Notes: generated by a model not told the origin, from the sequence alone. A DNA stretch of 64,000 nt from Enterovibrio qingdaonensis (GCF_028683135.1 NZ_JAJUBB010000005.1:124001-188000), one strand, 5' to 3'; numbered from the stretch's first letter, positions 31,376 to 42,003 are shown. Numbers and translations: made by a program.

Positions 31376-33007
31376 TTATTTACGAGGTTCTGACATCAAG
31401 CCTTTCACCAAAGAGAAGGCACACATGAGTAGAACGATACAGAAAGGTAAACCGGTAGAAACAACCATTGCTTGTAGCGATGAAAGGCCACCACCCAGCA
31501 AGAGTGAAATCGCTACCAGACCAACAAAAGAACACCAGAAAATACGCTGTGGAACAGGTGCGTCAACTTTACCACCCGCAGAGATAGTATCGATCACTAG
31601 CGAACCTGAATCTGATGATGTTACGAAGAACACAACAACCAGAATAATACCGATCAACGAAGTGATGCTTGCCAGTGGCAAACCATCAAGCATGGTGAAC
31701 AATTGCAATGGCAACTCGGCATCAACAACTGAACGGTAACCACCTTGAAGCTGCTCGATTGCCGTTGTACCAAACGTGGTCATCCACAATACACATACTG
31801 ATGTCGGGATAAGCAATACGCAGATGATGAATTCGCGAACTGTACGACCACGCGATACACGCGCGATGAACATGCCAACGAATGGTGACCAAGACATCCA
31901 CCACGCCCAATAGAATGCAGTCCACCCTTGAGAGTAGTTTGCATCTTCTCGACCGAAAGGCATCGATAGTGCTGGTAGGTTGTCAAAGTACGCGCCCATG
32001 TTGCTGACCAAGCTGCTAAAAATAGACAGTGTTGGACCCACAATGATCACGAATACCATTAGCAACGTTGCCATCAGCATGTTGAACTCAGACAGGCGTT
32101 TCACGCCCGCATCCAGACCAGCAACAACAGAGCTCAAAGCGAGGCCTGTGATACCAATAATCAGGACGATCTGCGTCGGGGTGCCATTTGGAATGCCAAA
32201 CAGGAAATTCAAACCTGCTGCCGCCTGCGAAGCACCAAAGCCAAGCGATGTCGCCAGACCGAACAAAGTCGCCACAACTGCAGTAATATCAATAATGTGG
32301 CCTGGCCAACCCCAAATGCGCTCACCAAATACTGGGTAGAACACAGAGCGCATTGTCAGAGGCAAACCTTTGTTGAACGAGAACAGTGCCAATGACAAAG
32401 CCAGCAATGCATAGATTGCCCAAGGGTGCAGACCCCAGTGATAGATAGTTGCTGCCATGCCAAGATCTTTGGCTGCTGCCGCGTCATTAAACGCACCACC
32501 TAATGGGGCCCAGTCAGTGCGCAGACCATTAGCATCTACCACGCCGCCCAATGAAGCAGCATAGTGTGACAGTGGCTCAGATACACCATAGAACATCAAG
32601 CCAATACCCATGCCTGCGGCAAACAGCATCGAGAACCAACCCACATAGGTGTAATCTGGTTTTGCTTCGGTACCGCCAAGACGGACTTTGCCCAATGGGC
32701 TGACAACGAGGATTAAGCACAGCAACACGAAAAGGTTACCTGCGCCAATAAAGAACCAGTCCATTTGTGACGTCAGCGTATTACGCAATTCGCTGAACAT
32801 TGGACCGACTGAGTTTCGGAACAGTAAGGTGACTACAACAAACAGTGCAATCATAGAGCCCGAAACGACAAACACGCGGTTATGAATGTCTAGGCCAAAA
32901 GGGCCGATTTTTAGTGCAATGTTATCCTGACCAACCTGATAATCGGTATCAATTGGATTAACTGCACCATCCGGCGCCATTAATTCATCGTGGCTTTTAT
33001 CACTCAC
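31376..33007 (-). CDS. BCCT family betaine/choline/carnitine transporter, second copy
   Basis: A 543-residue paralogue of the neighbouring BCCT gene. It shares the N-terminal stretch NPIDTDYQVGQDNIALKIGP and nearly all membrane segments, and diverges mainly in periplasmic loops and the ATIYHWG-adjacent region. The divergence of the loops suggests different affinity or substrate. Start GTG 33007 follows GGAG. A perfect 20-bp palindrome lies 37 bases upstream of the start. Confidence 0.92.
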   Translation of the reverse strand: MSDKSHDELMAPDGAVNPIDTDYQVGQDNIALKIGPFGLDIHNRVFVVSGSMIALFVVVTLLFRNSVGPMFSELRNTLTSQMDWFFIGAGNLFVLLCLILVVSPLGKVRLGGTEAKPDYTYVGWFSMLFAAGMGIGLMFYGVSEPLSHYAASLGGVVDANGLRTDWAPLGGAFNDAAAAKDLGMAATIYHWGLHPWAIYALLALSLALFSFNKGLPLTMRSVFYPVFGERIWGWPGHIIDITAVVATLFGLATSLGFGASQAAAGLNFLFGIPNGTPTQIVLIIGITGLALSSVVAGLDAGVKRLSEFNMLMATLLMVFVIIVGPTLSIFSSLVSNMGAYFDNLPALSMPFGREDANYSQGWTAFYWAWWMSWSPFVGMFIARVSRGRTVREFIICVLLIPTSVCVLWMTTFGTTAIEQLQGGYRSVVDAELPLQLFTMLDGLPLASITSLIGIILVVVFFVTSSDSGSLVIDTISAGGKVDAPVPQRIFWCSFVGLVAISLLLGGGLSSLQAMVVSTGLPFCIVLLMCAFSLVKGLMSEPRK

Positions 33008-33043
33008 AACGACAACTCCATTTTCCTTTGAGGTATTACAAAA

Positions 33044-33063
33044 TAAGCACCAACTGGTGCTTA
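33044..33063. promoter_or_regulatory. Perfect 20-bp palindrome upstream of the second BCCT gene
   Basis: TAAGCACCA and TGGTGCTTA form 9-bp perfect arms around AC. It lies 37-56 bases before the start codon, a repressor-like position or a leader hairpin. The rest of the 33008-33360 intergenic region (353 bases) is AT-rich without other recognisable elements. The regulator is unknown. Confidence 0.5.
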
Positions 33064-33360
33064 AAAGACCTTATAATATGCGTCTTTTTGTTTAGTGCGT
33101 AAAACAAAAATAACTGATTATAACAATCGATTACGTAAATACCTCAAACGCATAAATCCAATTTAAACAAAGATTAACCAAATTAACTTACTTTCCAACA
33201 ATGTCCGGTTAGATATTCACCTTGCTTTGTAATAAAACAATTCACATTCATTAAGAGTGTTAAAGGAATCTTGGCGTTTTTTAATATTTCGTGTGAACGC
33301 AGGATAAAAATCCGTACCGTTTATTCAATCATTCAAAATCGTTCAACAAATAAGCAGCCA

Positions 33361-34551
33361 CTAAATTTCCACAAGCAGAAAATAACTGTAGGCAAAAAGT
33401 AATGCAGGGATGGTCGAATACACCGTCGCTACCAACGCCGCTTTAGGTGCAAGTGCTATTGCCGGGAAAAGTGCATCACCATCATTGGAAATGGCATTAC
33501 CAATTTGTGCAGACATGGGGACAGTGCCACTGATGTATAAACTCGTCACCAATATTTGAGGGCCACAACCTGGCAATAGCCCCACCAATACGCCAAAGAG
33601 CGGCAGCATTGGTGCCCACTCACCAAAGATCCCCGCCAAGTCGATATGAAAAACCATGATAGTCAGTTCAAAAGCGAGAAAGGCTGCAATCACCCAAACC
33701 GTCACAAAATTCGTATCTTGGGCGACGCCCTGGAAGAGATGAGCATGCTGACATTTAGGATCTTCTCCGACGACAGATTCATAGGTATTTGCCTCTCGCT
33801 GCAGTGCCCAAAACGTGACGGTCACAATCGCCAATGCCGCTCCTACTAGCTCTGTTGTACCCGTAGGAAGCCCAAACAAATGGTCGGCATCTAGCTGAAA
33901 TGAACCAATGAGTGCCACAGACAAAGCCGGTATTACTGCCCACTGCCAGAATCGCCCTTGTGCATTAATGAACGGCTGTCCATTTGCCTTAGCACAAGAC
34001 GTCAGCTCCTCGTTGTATTTGGCGGCCGGTCGCAAAAAATCATCACCATGAAGCGCATCAACGACTCGACCAGAAATCAAACCGACAAAGAATCCCAAAA
34101 CCAGCATGAACACACCGTCGTAAGGCTTTGTCGCCAACAAGAGAAATGCTGCATCGCCCATGGTTGCAGTCAAAACAGCAACCACACTACCAAAGCTCAA
34201 GTTACCGCGAACAAACTGGGTAATCACCACGATTGCCCCTCCACATCCAGGCAGTGCCCCCATAAAGGAAGCAAATAACACCTGTAGATTTCGATGACGC
34301 ATCAATGTGTGCAGGAATGCTCCATTGCGATCGAACTTTTCGGAAAGGTAGTGGAACAAAGCGAGTGTTGCAGCAACATACGCCGCGACTTGCCAAAATG
34401 CATCAGACAACGTGGGAAGCACCACCGCCCTTGTAGGCTCTGCAACAACCAAGGCTAATAATAAAGCAGGCACAACAAGTCGATGATAATGTGGTGAAAA
34501 GTGCTGACCTTTTGCTGCCGGAGCGAGAAGTTTAGAAAGGAACTCAGTCAT
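33361..34551 (-). CDS. ArsP_2 type 10-TM putative metal exporter
   Basis: A 396-residue polytopic protein of the ArsP_2/putative manganese transporter family. Two halves carry the same pattern, GALPGCGGAIVV (about residue 94) and GLLPGCGPQILV (about 325), each followed by a GD pair in TMGDAAF and NDGDAL, pointing to inverted or repeated halves forming the path. It is annotated in related genomes as a manganese or heavy-metal exporter; the substrate is not proven. A near-consensus Fur box sits just upstream of the start, so iron-dependent repression is expected. Confidence 0.8.
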   Translation of the reverse strand: MTEFLSKLLAPAAKGQHFSPHYHRLVVPALLLALVVAEPTRAVVLPTLSDAFWQVAAYVAATLALFHYLSEKFDRNGAFLHTLMRHRNLQVLFASFMGALPGCGGAIVVITQFVRGNLSFGSVVAVLTATMGDAAFLLLATKPYDGVFMLVLGFFVGLISGRVVDALHGDDFLRPAAKYNEELTSCAKANGQPFINAQGRFWQWAVIPALSVALIGSFQLDADHLFGLPTGTTELVGAALAIVTVTFWALQREANTYESVVGEDPKCQHAHLFQGVAQDTNFVTVWVIAAFLAFELTIMVFHIDLAGIFGEWAPMLPLFGVLVGLLPGCGPQILVTSLYISGTVPMSAQIGNAISNDGDALFPAIALAPKAALVATVYSTIPALLFAYSYFLLVEI

Positions 34552-34564
34552 ATCGATACTTTAT

Positions 34565-34583
34565 GATAATGAGAATTATTATC
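34565..34583. promoter_or_regulatory. Fur box upstream of the ArsP_2-type gene
   Basis: GATAATGAGAATTATTATC matches the 19-bp Fur consensus GATAATGATAATCATTATC at 17 of 19 positions and is centred about 23 bases before the start codon. It predicts repression by Fe2+-Fur. Confidence 0.85.
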
Positions 34584-34717
34584 AATATAGCGTAAAGAAT
34601 ATGAAATGCAATGACTGATGTTTTGGTTTCTTAATCGTTTTTAAGCGTGAATGTCTGGCAGTAAAACACGCGGGCTAACAAGCTAATTGCTGGGCAGAAA
34701 GCCCGCGTTTTCGTCTT

Positions 34718-35221
34718 TTATTGGTAAGCACCTGCTGCGTAATGCAGTTCATAGCTATGGGAGTAAATTTCCAGAATGTTCCCAAACGGGTCTTCCATAT
34801 AAATCATGTGGTAAGGTTTCTCTCCCGGGTAGTAGTAACGTGGTGCTTTCATGCGCTTCTTGCCACCCGCTGCAACGATTTTCTCCGCAAGCCCTTCGAC
34901 ATCAGGATCCTGTACACAGAAGTGAAAAATCCCCGTTTTCCAGTATTCAAAGTTGTTTTCTGGGTTTTCTTGGTTTTTAAATTCAAACAGCTCAACACCA
35001 ATACGATCACCTGTAGAAAGGTGCGCGATACGGAGTCGCTCCCAACCTTCGCCGAAGACATCTGTACACATTTCGCCAATGGCGCTGCCATCTTCGACGA
35101 TTTCTGTTGGCTCCATAATGAGGTACCACCCCAGAACTTCCGTATAAAACGTAACCGCGGCTTCTAAATCAGGTACGGAAATACCAATATGACTGAAATT
35201 ACGTGGATAAGGCTTGCTCAT
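34718..35221 (-). CDS. VOC family (glyoxalase/dioxygenase fold) protein
   Basis: A 167-residue single-metal VOC-fold enzyme. Metal-ligand positions are visible as His in FSHIGIS, Glu in GVELFEF, His in FHFCVQD and Glu in NILEIYS, the pattern of glyoxalases, fosfomycin-resistance and ring-cleaving enzymes. Start 35221 follows GAGAGGAAA. It is divergent from a LysR regulator 105 bases away, which probably controls it. The reaction is unknown. Confidence 0.82.
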   Translation of the reverse strand: MSKPYPRNFSHIGISVPDLEAAVTFYTEVLGWYLIMEPTEIVEDGSAIGEMCTDVFGEGWERLRIAHLSTGDRIGVELFEFKNQENPENNFEYWKTGIFHFCVQDPDVEGLAEKIVAAGGKKRMKAPRYYYPGEKPYHMIYMEDPFGNILEIYSHSYELHYAAGAYQ

Positions 35222-35326
35222 GAAATTTTCCTCTCTCATTTTGAATGCACTTAGTGTAAGTCGCCGCTATCCTCGTTAAAAATTATCGATTATTATTAAT
35301 TCAATAATTTATTTTTATACAACACT

Positions 35327-36217
35327 ATGCTAAATCCTAAATGGCTCGCCACCTTCGAGCATCTTGTGAAGACCCGAAGCTTTACAAAAACAGCAAGCCA
35401 GTTGTTTATGACGCAACCCGGCGTCAGCCAGCATGTGAAAAAACTTGAAGCAGAGCTCGGTGAAAATCTTATTTATCGAGAAGGAAAGCAGTTCGAGTTA
35501 ACACATGCCGGCTCAATGCTTGCTGACTTTATCGCGAATCAAAAACTGCAACACCACGCCTTTTTAGCGCAGTTGAAAGCGGATGACGCTCACCGCGGAG
35601 CAATTAAAGTTGCTTGCTCGGGTACCATGGCAATGAAGCTTTACCCTTTGTTATTGGACCTACAATGCGAGCATCCTGCTCTTTCAGTCTCACTGGAAGC
35701 CGCCCCCGTAGAGCGCATTCGTCATATGTTAATGAGCAATGATATTGATATTGGCATCAGTACCCAGCGCATCGACCACCCAGCTATTGAGGAAAAGGAG
35801 ATTGGACAAGAGCACCTTGCCGTCGTAGTGCCCTCCTCTCATGAGATAAAGGAAGATATTTACGCCTCACTGGCTGAGCTAGGCATGGTGATTCACCCAG
35901 ACGGAAAGCATTATGCAGACCTAGTATTAGGTCGGAATTTTCCTGAAAGGTACCAAGGCGTCGACAGCATTAAACAAGCTGGCTATATCAATCAGCTTGC
36001 TCAGATTTTGCTGCCCGTTGCCCAAGGGCTTGGTTTCACCGTTTTGCCCGCTAGCGTCATTGAGCAATTTGAACACGTGGACAAACTAAAACAATTGCCG
36101 CTCGAGATTGCGATTTCACAACCGCTGTTTCTCTCTCAGAAAAAACACCGCAAATTGCCGCATCGGTATACGCGTGTGCTGGAGTTAATCCATCATGCTA
36201 TTGCTACCACAAAGTAA
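35327..36217 (+). CDS. LysR family transcriptional regulator
   Basis: A 296-residue regulator with the N-terminal winged helix (FTKTASQLFMTQPGVSQHVKKLE at about residues 19-41) and a C-terminal periplasmic-binding-like domain. Divergent from the VOC gene, its probable target. Effector unknown. Ends at a bidirectional terminator. Confidence 0.88.
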   Translation: MLNPKWLATFEHLVKTRSFTKTASQLFMTQPGVSQHVKKLEAELGENLIYREGKQFELTHAGSMLADFIANQKLQHHAFLAQLKADDAHRGAIKVACSGTMAMKLYPLLLDLQCEHPALSVSLEAAPVERIRHMLMSNDIDIGISTQRIDHPAIEEKEIGQEHLAVVVPSSHEIKEDIYASLAELGMVIHPDGKHYADLVLGRNFPERYQGVDSIKQAGYINQLAQILLPVAQGLGFTVLPASVIEQFEHVDKLKQLPLEIAISQPLFLSQKKHRKLPHRYTRVLELIHHAIATTK

Positions 36218-36237
36218 GGCAACTGGACGGTAAAAAA

Positions 36238-36268
36238 ACAAAAAGCCGTCAGTAATGACGGCTTTTTT
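36238..36268. terminator. Bidirectional terminator between LysR and MCP genes
   Basis: AAAAGCCGTCA/TGACGGCTTTTTT with a GTAA loop, between convergent genes. Confidence 0.9.
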
Positions 36269-36291
36269 CTCATTGTCTTTCTCACATCTTA

Positions 36292-37917
36292 TTACAGACG
36301 GAAGAAGCCCAGCTCTTGTTTTTGGCTTTCAGCAAGTTGAGACAACTCTTGGCTCGCCTGAGCACTTTGGCTGATACCCGCAACGTTTTGCGAGATGATT
36401 TCAGAAACGTTGCTGATGTTACGGTTAATGTCCTGCGTAACCGCAGATTGTTGCTCCGCTGCCGTAGCAACCAAGGTGTTCATATCCGTAATTTGTGCCA
36501 CAGACTGCGTAATGCCCGTCAGTGCTTCATTCGCCTGCGAACTTAGCTCTTGAGTACGTGACAATACATCCATACAAGTACCCATGCTGTCGCCAGCTTG
36601 TGCAGCCTGAACTTGCAAACCTTCAATGATCTGCTGAATTTCTTTTGTAGAGGCTTCAGTGCGCGCTGCCAGCATGCGTACTTCGTCAGCAACAACCGCA
36701 AAACCTCGGCCAGATTGACCCGCGCGAGCAGCTTCAATCGCCGCATTCAGTGCCAGCAAATTCGTTTGCTCTGAAATGCCACGAATCACTTCAACCACAT
36801 GACTAATACGCTGAGATTGCTCCTGAAGCGTGCTTACCACACTCGCCGTATTTTCAATCGACTCTGCCATTTGATGCGCAGCTTGAGAGCTTTGCGAGAA
36901 GATCGCCAACCCTTGAGAGGCCAGATCGTCTGTTTGACGCGCTGCATGATCCGCATTCACCGCGTTGTCTGATACATTATTAGCAGTGCTTGAAAGCTCG
37001 GTGACTGCAGAAGCAACCTGTTCGATTTCGCCTTGCTCTTGTTGCGCGTTCGTTGCAGATTGCGTCATCACGGTCGCGAGCTGTGTCGAGGCTGCTGCCA
37101 CTTCATCGCTGATACTGCACAGTGTGCTCACGGTGCTACGCAGCTGAGCAATGGTTTGGTTGGCATCACGGCCAAGAAGCGCCAGCTCGTTTGTCCCTTC
37201 ATCAGAGGCTTTTACATTGAGGTCACCACCCGCCAGCTTACGCATGACACCTTGAAGCTCCAGCAACGGCTTGACGATCACACCCGACATCCACCAGCTA
37301 AAAATGATGGCTGCAAGAATTGCCCCTGCCAGTGTCAGCCCTGCCGTCAATATCATTTGATCCGCTTCTGCATCTGACGCCTTAAGATCTTGGTCTACCA
37401 GAGGGTTAATAAACGCAGACAACGCATTAATGTCACCCATCATATCTGCGCCCATCGCGCGATATTCAGTCACCATGGCGTTGTAGCGAGTTACATTCAG
37501 ATTTTCATCGAAGTACGACAAGATAGTTGGCTTAGCTTGTTGCTCGGTATAGCGAGAATAGTCACTGACACTGTCTTCAATTCGTGCGGCTAAGTCGCGT
37601 AGCGCAGGAGTTTGTGCAAGCTCACGGGTGATACCCAATGCTTCCCTGCTCAATCTCGCAACACTCGAATCCATGTTACGCGCGCGCTGCTCATCGTAAA
37701 TGCCATAAATTGCTTCAACACGCATTGCCCATGCAAGATCTGCCAACTTTGTGACCTTGTCTTTATCCGTCGCCGCTTGGCGTGCCGTATTACTCACAGA
37801 CTCAATGGCAGACTCAACCTCGTATTTCGCAATAAATAATACGGAGAAGGTCGCAACAACCAGCATGACAATAGGAATCAATATTTGATAGCGGATGGAA
37901 ATATTTTTTAGTGACAT
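36292..37917 (-). CDS. Methyl-accepting chemotaxis protein
   Basis: A 541-residue chemoreceptor. It has a first membrane segment at about 11-31, a helical periplasmic sensor of about 160 residues, a second membrane segment near 193-212, a HAMP linker (about 213-265) and the cytoplasmic coiled coil with the conserved tip [19 protein letters not shown]. The C-terminus GFFRL lacks the CheR/CheB docking pentapeptide. The sensed ligand is unknown. Confidence 0.92.
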   Translation of the reverse strand: MSLKNISIRYQILIPIVMLVVATFSVLFIAKYEVESAIESVSNTARQAATDKDKVTKLADLAWAMRVEAIYGIYDEQRARNMDSSVARLSREALGITRELAQTPALRDLAARIEDSVSDYSRYTEQQAKPTILSYFDENLNVTRYNAMVTEYRAMGADMMGDINALSAFINPLVDQDLKASDAEADQMILTAGLTLAGAILAAIIFSWWMSGVIVKPLLELQGVMRKLAGGDLNVKASDEGTNELALLGRDANQTIAQLRSTVSTLCSISDEVAAASTQLATVMTQSATNAQQEQGEIEQVASAVTELSSTANNVSDNAVNADHAARQTDDLASQGLAIFSQSSQAAHQMAESIENTASVVSTLQEQSQRISHVVEVIRGISEQTNLLALNAAIEAARAGQSGRGFAVVADEVRMLAARTEASTKEIQQIIEGLQVQAAQAGDSMGTCMDVLSRTQELSSQANEALTGITQSVAQITDMNTLVATAAEQQSAVTQDINRNISNVSEIISQNVAGISQSAQASQELSQLAESQKQELGFFRL

Positions 37918-38162
37918 TTATGAAAGGAGCCTTGCACGGTTAAATAGGTCTAAAATCGCGCACATTATGAGACTTAGATCAAAAAAAACAACCACCTTTG
38001 TAAAATAAAACCATGCAACATGCCCACTTTTATTGACCGCCAATTAACCGTCACTCTTGTCAAAAAACAGTCTTACTTAACCACCTGATTGTTATTGCTT
38101 TTATCACTTCATCAGAATAAAAACACCCTTTTTCTCTTGGGATTGCCGAATTGAGAAATAAT

Positions 38163-38192
38163 AAAAAAGGGTGCCTTAACAGCACCCTTTAA
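38163..38192 (-). terminator. hdfR terminator
   Basis: Stem AAAGGGTGC/GCACCCTTT with a CTTAACA loop; on the minus strand it is followed by T6, ending the LysR gene. Confidence 0.82.
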
Positions 38193-38215
38193 TGTCTTAT
38201 TATTTGCCTGACGTA

Positions 38216-39058
38216 TTATTCCGACAAATTGCCTACGAGATCTTCAATATCTTCGTGTTTGTCATTGGTAGAAAGCCAAACCATATACAGCTCATTCGCC
38301 ATCGCAGGGCTATCTTTAACAAGGTGAAGCTCCCCTGCGTCAATCCAAGGTTGCGCGATCATTGATGGTAAGAAACCCACGCCACCACGATTTAACAAGA
38401 AACGTAACGCAGCCTGACAACCATGACTGTGCAACACTGGCGTTCGTTGGAGTGCAGGAATACGACCGTGCTCAACGCCGAAGCGCGTCCCCCAATCCAA
38501 ATACACCAAAGGCAATTCCACAATGGAATCCATATCTTGATCAGGCACGTTGGAAACCAGCACCAATTCGAAACTGGTTAAACGCATTTGCTGCATGTCC
38601 GCCAATTTCGGTGGTTCGCTGGTTAGCACCACATCGACAATTTTCTCAAGCAAGGCATTTGAGATCTGTTGGCGACTTAATGACTCAGTGCGCAGTGCCC
38701 AATCAGGCTTCACGGCTTGAACCTTTTCAAGCCATTCGTTACAGCTCTCCATTTCCCATATCACAGCCGCAGCACCCACGGTTAACTGCTGTTGATAGGA
38801 ACCAGTTAGTGCGACATCTTGGCGCGCACGTCCCCACGTTTGCAAAATGGTTTCTGCATAAGGAACGAATCGCTCACCCGCCGCCGTCAGACGCAAATCC
38901 CCGCGTTTACGGGTAAAGACGGGCGTGCCCAGTTTTATTTCAAGCTGACGGATACGGAAGCTTACCGCAGACTGAGTGAGGTATAAGTTTGTCGCCGCCT
39001 TACCAAAGTGACGCGTTTTGTTCACTTCCAAAAAAGTGCGTAGTAAATCAGTATCCAT
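38216..39058 (-). CDS. hdfR: HdfR-like LysR family regulator
   Basis: A 280-residue LysR protein whose N-terminus MDTDLLRTFLEVNKTRHFG and helix-turn-helix region LTQSAVSFRIRQLE follow E. coli HdfR (a repressor of flagellar flhDC) closely. The C-terminal ligand-binding part is more diverged. Function in this organism is inferred from the family. Confidence 0.85.
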   Translation of the reverse strand: MDTDLLRTFLEVNKTRHFGKAATNLYLTQSAVSFRIRQLEIKLGTPVFTRKRGDLRLTAAGERFVPYAETILQTWGRARQDVALTGSYQQQLTVGAAAVIWEMESCNEWLEKVQAVKPDWALRTESLSRQQISNALLEKIVDVVLTSEPPKLADMQQMRLTSFELVLVSNVPDQDMDSIVELPLVYLDWGTRFGVEHGRIPALQRTPVLHSHGCQAALRFLLNRGGVGFLPSMIAQPWIDAGELHLVKDSPAMANELYMVWLSTNDKHEDIEDLVGNLSE

Positions 39059-39219
39059 ATCAGCATTAAATCAATATACAAACGTCAACTGGCGTTATGG
39101 GGGAAAACCTTGCTCGGGTCAAGGTGTAATATGCGAAAACAACGACTTTGCCGCTCAGCCAGACAGAGAATAGGAGAAATAATGTGCCACATTGACCGTG
39201 ACACCGTTAAGCAAGCAGC

Positions 39220-39549
39220 TTACTCACCTTGTTGGCCGGGAACAGTTTGTTTTGAGGAAGAGAAGAAAAGCACGTAACACGCATAGCTAGCACACCAACC
39301 CACAATAAATGCCATCCACGCCGTTACCATACCTCCAATCACCGCTGATGCACCCAGTAAAAATAGTGACAGTGCAAGCAGGTTAATCACAAACGCCAGC
39401 GTGTTGTTCGCTTTATAACTGCGGCCCCAAAAGACAAAAACACCCAATTTTATCAAGGTAACCTGTTTGAGATAGAGCCGGTCTAAGTAAAGTGCCAACC
39501 AAAAACCCCAAGCGCAGCCCAATAAAGCGTCCCCCCACATTAACGTCAT
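39220..39549 (-). CDS. Small hydrophobic membrane protein
   Basis: A 109-residue protein with three predicted membrane segments (about 8-22, 46-68 and 72-95), with a charged linker LGVFVFWGRSYKANNTLAF. Not recognised beyond that. It is divergent from the aminotransferase gene by about 245 bases. Confidence 0.6.
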   Translation of the reverse strand: MTLMWGDALLGCAWGFWLALYLDRLYLKQVTLIKLGVFVFWGRSYKANNTLAFVINLLALSLFLLGASAVIGGMVTAWMAFIVGWCASYACYVLFFSSSKQTVPGQQGE

Positions 39550-39793
39550 ATCGCCTCCTCACTACTGCATAGGCTTTATTGACAGTGTATGTGCAACTTG
39601 TTTAGTCACATGTACTAACAACGAGAATGCTCATCATGTTCTAAATGGCCATCTTTTCCGCATATTGGTATCGGGACACATCACATTGCCCAATCTGTCC
39701 ATAGCAATGCTGACAGGGGTGTTCTACTATGGCTGTTCAGCCCAATTGGCTGGCAAATCTACAACGGATGTTTTGTTTTACAGGAGTTTACAC

Positions 39794-40999
39794 GTGCGCA
39801 TTTCAGCCCCTATCGTCGAGTCTTTAGATTCCATTCTACCTGATGAGCCATTGCTCATGATGGGGGCAGGTCCCGTGCCTATTCCCGCCAAAGTGGCGGC
39901 GGCCAATGGTATAGTGATCAACCACCTTGGCGACACCATGTCACGTATTATCGAACAAGTGAAAGCCATGTCTCGCTATGTCTTTCAAACAAACTCGACG
40001 CACATCCTCGGTGTCGCTGGGCCCGGATCTGCCGCAATGGAAATGGCCATTGCAAACCTTGTCACCTCAGGAGATTCCGTGCTGTCCGTCACGAACGGAT
40101 TCTTTAGCGGCCGTTTGGCTGAAATGGCCGACCGTGTAGGCGGCAACGTTCACCGACTCACGATTGAAGAAGGTCAGGCAGCCTCTCCTGAAAAGGTAAA
40201 AAGCGCGCTTAATGAACATCGCCCGCAAGTGCTCACTATCGTTCAAGGGGAAACGTCAAATACGGTTTGCAATACCGCCTTACCCGAAATCTGCCGCCTT
40301 GCGAAAGAGGCTGGATGCTTAGTCATTGTTGATGCCGTGTGCACCCTCAGTACCATGCCACTCAACATGGATGAATGGGGCGTTGACGCGGTTATCACCG
40401 GAGGGCAAAAAGGGCTAAGTTGCATTCCTGGCGTATCGCTCGTGGCGTTTTCAGAAGCAGCTTGGACAAAAATTGAAGAACGTACTGACACCCTCAAACA
40501 CTGGTGTCTCGATGCGAAACTTGCCGACAAATTTTGGTATCAAAGTTCCTATCACTATACGGCCCCTGTCTCTGGCATCATGGCGATTCACGAGGCCTTG
40601 CGGTTGGTCTGCGACGAAACCCTCGAGGCGCGTTTTAACCGACATTTAAAGTGCTCAAAAGCACTGCAAGCGGGGATAGAAGGTTTAGGCCTTTCGCTGT
40701 ATACGCATGGGGCATCTCGCCTTAATTCAGTCGTGGGAATTCACGTTCCAAAAGGGCTTGAACAAAAAGCCATTCTCTCCCATATTTCGCAGCAGTTTAA
40801 AGTGGAGATCTCAGGCTCATTTGGGTTGGATATTATTCGAATTGGCCAGATGGGAGAGCAATGTCGCGTACACAACATCTTCCGCACAATCCATGCATTA
40901 GGATCAACGATTCAAGCATTAGGTGGCGAGGCAAACTTGCCGCAAGGGGTGGCGATGTTAGAAAAGGCATTGCAAGATTTCGAACCGTCATTTACCTAA
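39794..40999 (+). CDS. Class V PLP-dependent aminotransferase (alanine/serine-glyoxylate type)
   Basis: A 401-residue enzyme. N-terminal PLLMMGAGPVPIP is the family start, and GVAGPGSAAMEMAIANL forms the cofactor phosphate site. The Schiff-base Lys is in TGGQKGLSCIPG (about residue 209). GTG 39794 is preferred, with AGGAG seven bases upstream; an upstream open frame to 39665 lacks a ribosome binding site. Related enzymes move amino groups between alanine, serine or aminoethylphosphonate and pyruvate or glyoxylate. The nearby gbcAB genes, which produce glycine in other species, make a glycine/serine link plausible. Confidence 0.85.
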   Translation: MRISAPIVESLDSILPDEPLLMMGAGPVPIPAKVAAANGIVINHLGDTMSRIIEQVKAMSRYVFQTNSTHILGVAGPGSAAMEMAIANLVTSGDSVLSVTNGFFSGRLAEMADRVGGNVHRLTIEEGQAASPEKVKSALNEHRPQVLTIVQGETSNTVCNTALPEICRLAKEAGCLVIVDAVCTLSTMPLNMDEWGVDAVITGGQKGLSCIPGVSLVAFSEAAWTKIEERTDTLKHWCLDAKLADKFWYQSSYHYTAPVSGIMAIHEALRLVCDETLEARFNRHLKCSKALQAGIEGLGLSLYTHGASRLNSVVGIHVPKGLEQKAILSHISQQFKVEISGSFGLDIIRIGQMGEQCRVHNIFRTIHALGSTIQALGGEANLPQGVAMLEKALQDFEPSFT

Positions 41000-41043
41000 C
41001 TCGTGCCACAGGCAGTGCTTTGTCGCTGCCTGATTCTTTTGAC

Positions 41044-42003
41044 CTAGTAAATCTCCCCACGATCAACAAGCAACTGATCATCTTCCCATAAAATAGCAAA
41101 CGCATGGCTGGCTGAAGAATCCACCGCTGGGCCGCTAAGCCGGATGTATTCACCATCGGCGTCGTAAGCATGATCCACTTCGATCCGGCAGATCTCATTG
41201 CGGTACATAAATCGCCCTAAGTTTGTCATCGCATTTTTTATCTCCATAGACACCGAGATATCCTCACCGAGAAAATAGAGGCTAAAACAGCGTGAAAGCA
41301 TCAAAATCTCAAACTCAGAAAATGGCGGAACCGCCTTACTTTCCTCTCCCTCTACCCACGTTGAGCTACCATTCGACCTAGTCACATCGTACTCATTCAT
41401 AAACACGATAAGATCAGTGTCGGGCTCAGCGAACGCTTCTGTTTCACGTTGAAACCTGTCCAAATGACATTCTACGTCGCCATAATATGGCGAAGAGCTG
41501 GTCCCAGCCCCCACCACTTCGCTTGTGATACCAAGTCCAATACCCACTTCAGACAAAAAGTCGTGCACAGACAAGGTCATGTTGTCTTTTTCGTTTTTTA
41601 TTAACGTGACAAATTTCGAATCGTAGAGGATTTTGGGGTGCGCCATATCTTCAAAAAAATAGGACTTCAAATTGATACTCGCCGACACTTTTCGCCGCTC
41701 TTTGCCGACAACAAAATGGAACTTGGTTTTCTTGGTAAAAAAGTTATAGCTCGGATGTTTATAAGTATCGAACCGTACTTTTTCCCTGCGGCAGAACAAA
41801 AACAGTAAATTGTCTTCAAGCCGATGAACCATCTCACTTTTCAGGTTTGCACGGTAATCAACAATGTATTGGCTTAATATACCCAGCTCTGAAGAAAACT
41901 TGTCGTCGACGAGCAAATCGCACCAAAACATGCCAGAACCAATAAGGTCTGCATGCCATTGGCTTTTTTCAACCTTTACGTTTAAGGGCTGGAGAGCTTC
42001 CAA
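41044..42003 (-). CDS. Unrecognised conserved-looking protein
   Basis: A 319-residue soluble protein with no recognised domain. The two halves are mixed alpha/beta; the second contains FLSEVGIGLGITSEVVGAG, a Gly-rich stretch, and NEYDVTRSNGSS. Single-copy, divergent from gbcA, and convergent with the aminotransferase. Position between betaine-metabolism genes suggests co-regulation, but no function is proposed. Confidence 0.5.
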   Translation of the reverse strand: MEALQPLNVKVEKSQWHADLIGSGMFWCDLLVDDKFSSELGILSQYIVDYRANLKSEMVHRLEDNLLFLFCRREKVRFDTYKHPSYNFFTKKTKFHFVVGKERRKVSASINLKSYFFEDMAHPKILYDSKFVTLIKNEKDNMTLSVHDFLSEVGIGLGITSEVVGAGTSSSPYYGDVECHLDRFQRETEAFAEPDTDLIVFMNEYDVTRSNGSSTWVEGEESKAVPPFSEFEILMLSRCFSLYFLGEDISVSMEIKNAMTNLGRFMYRNEICRIEVDHAYDADGEYIRLSGPAVDSSASHAFAILWEDDQLLVDRGEIY

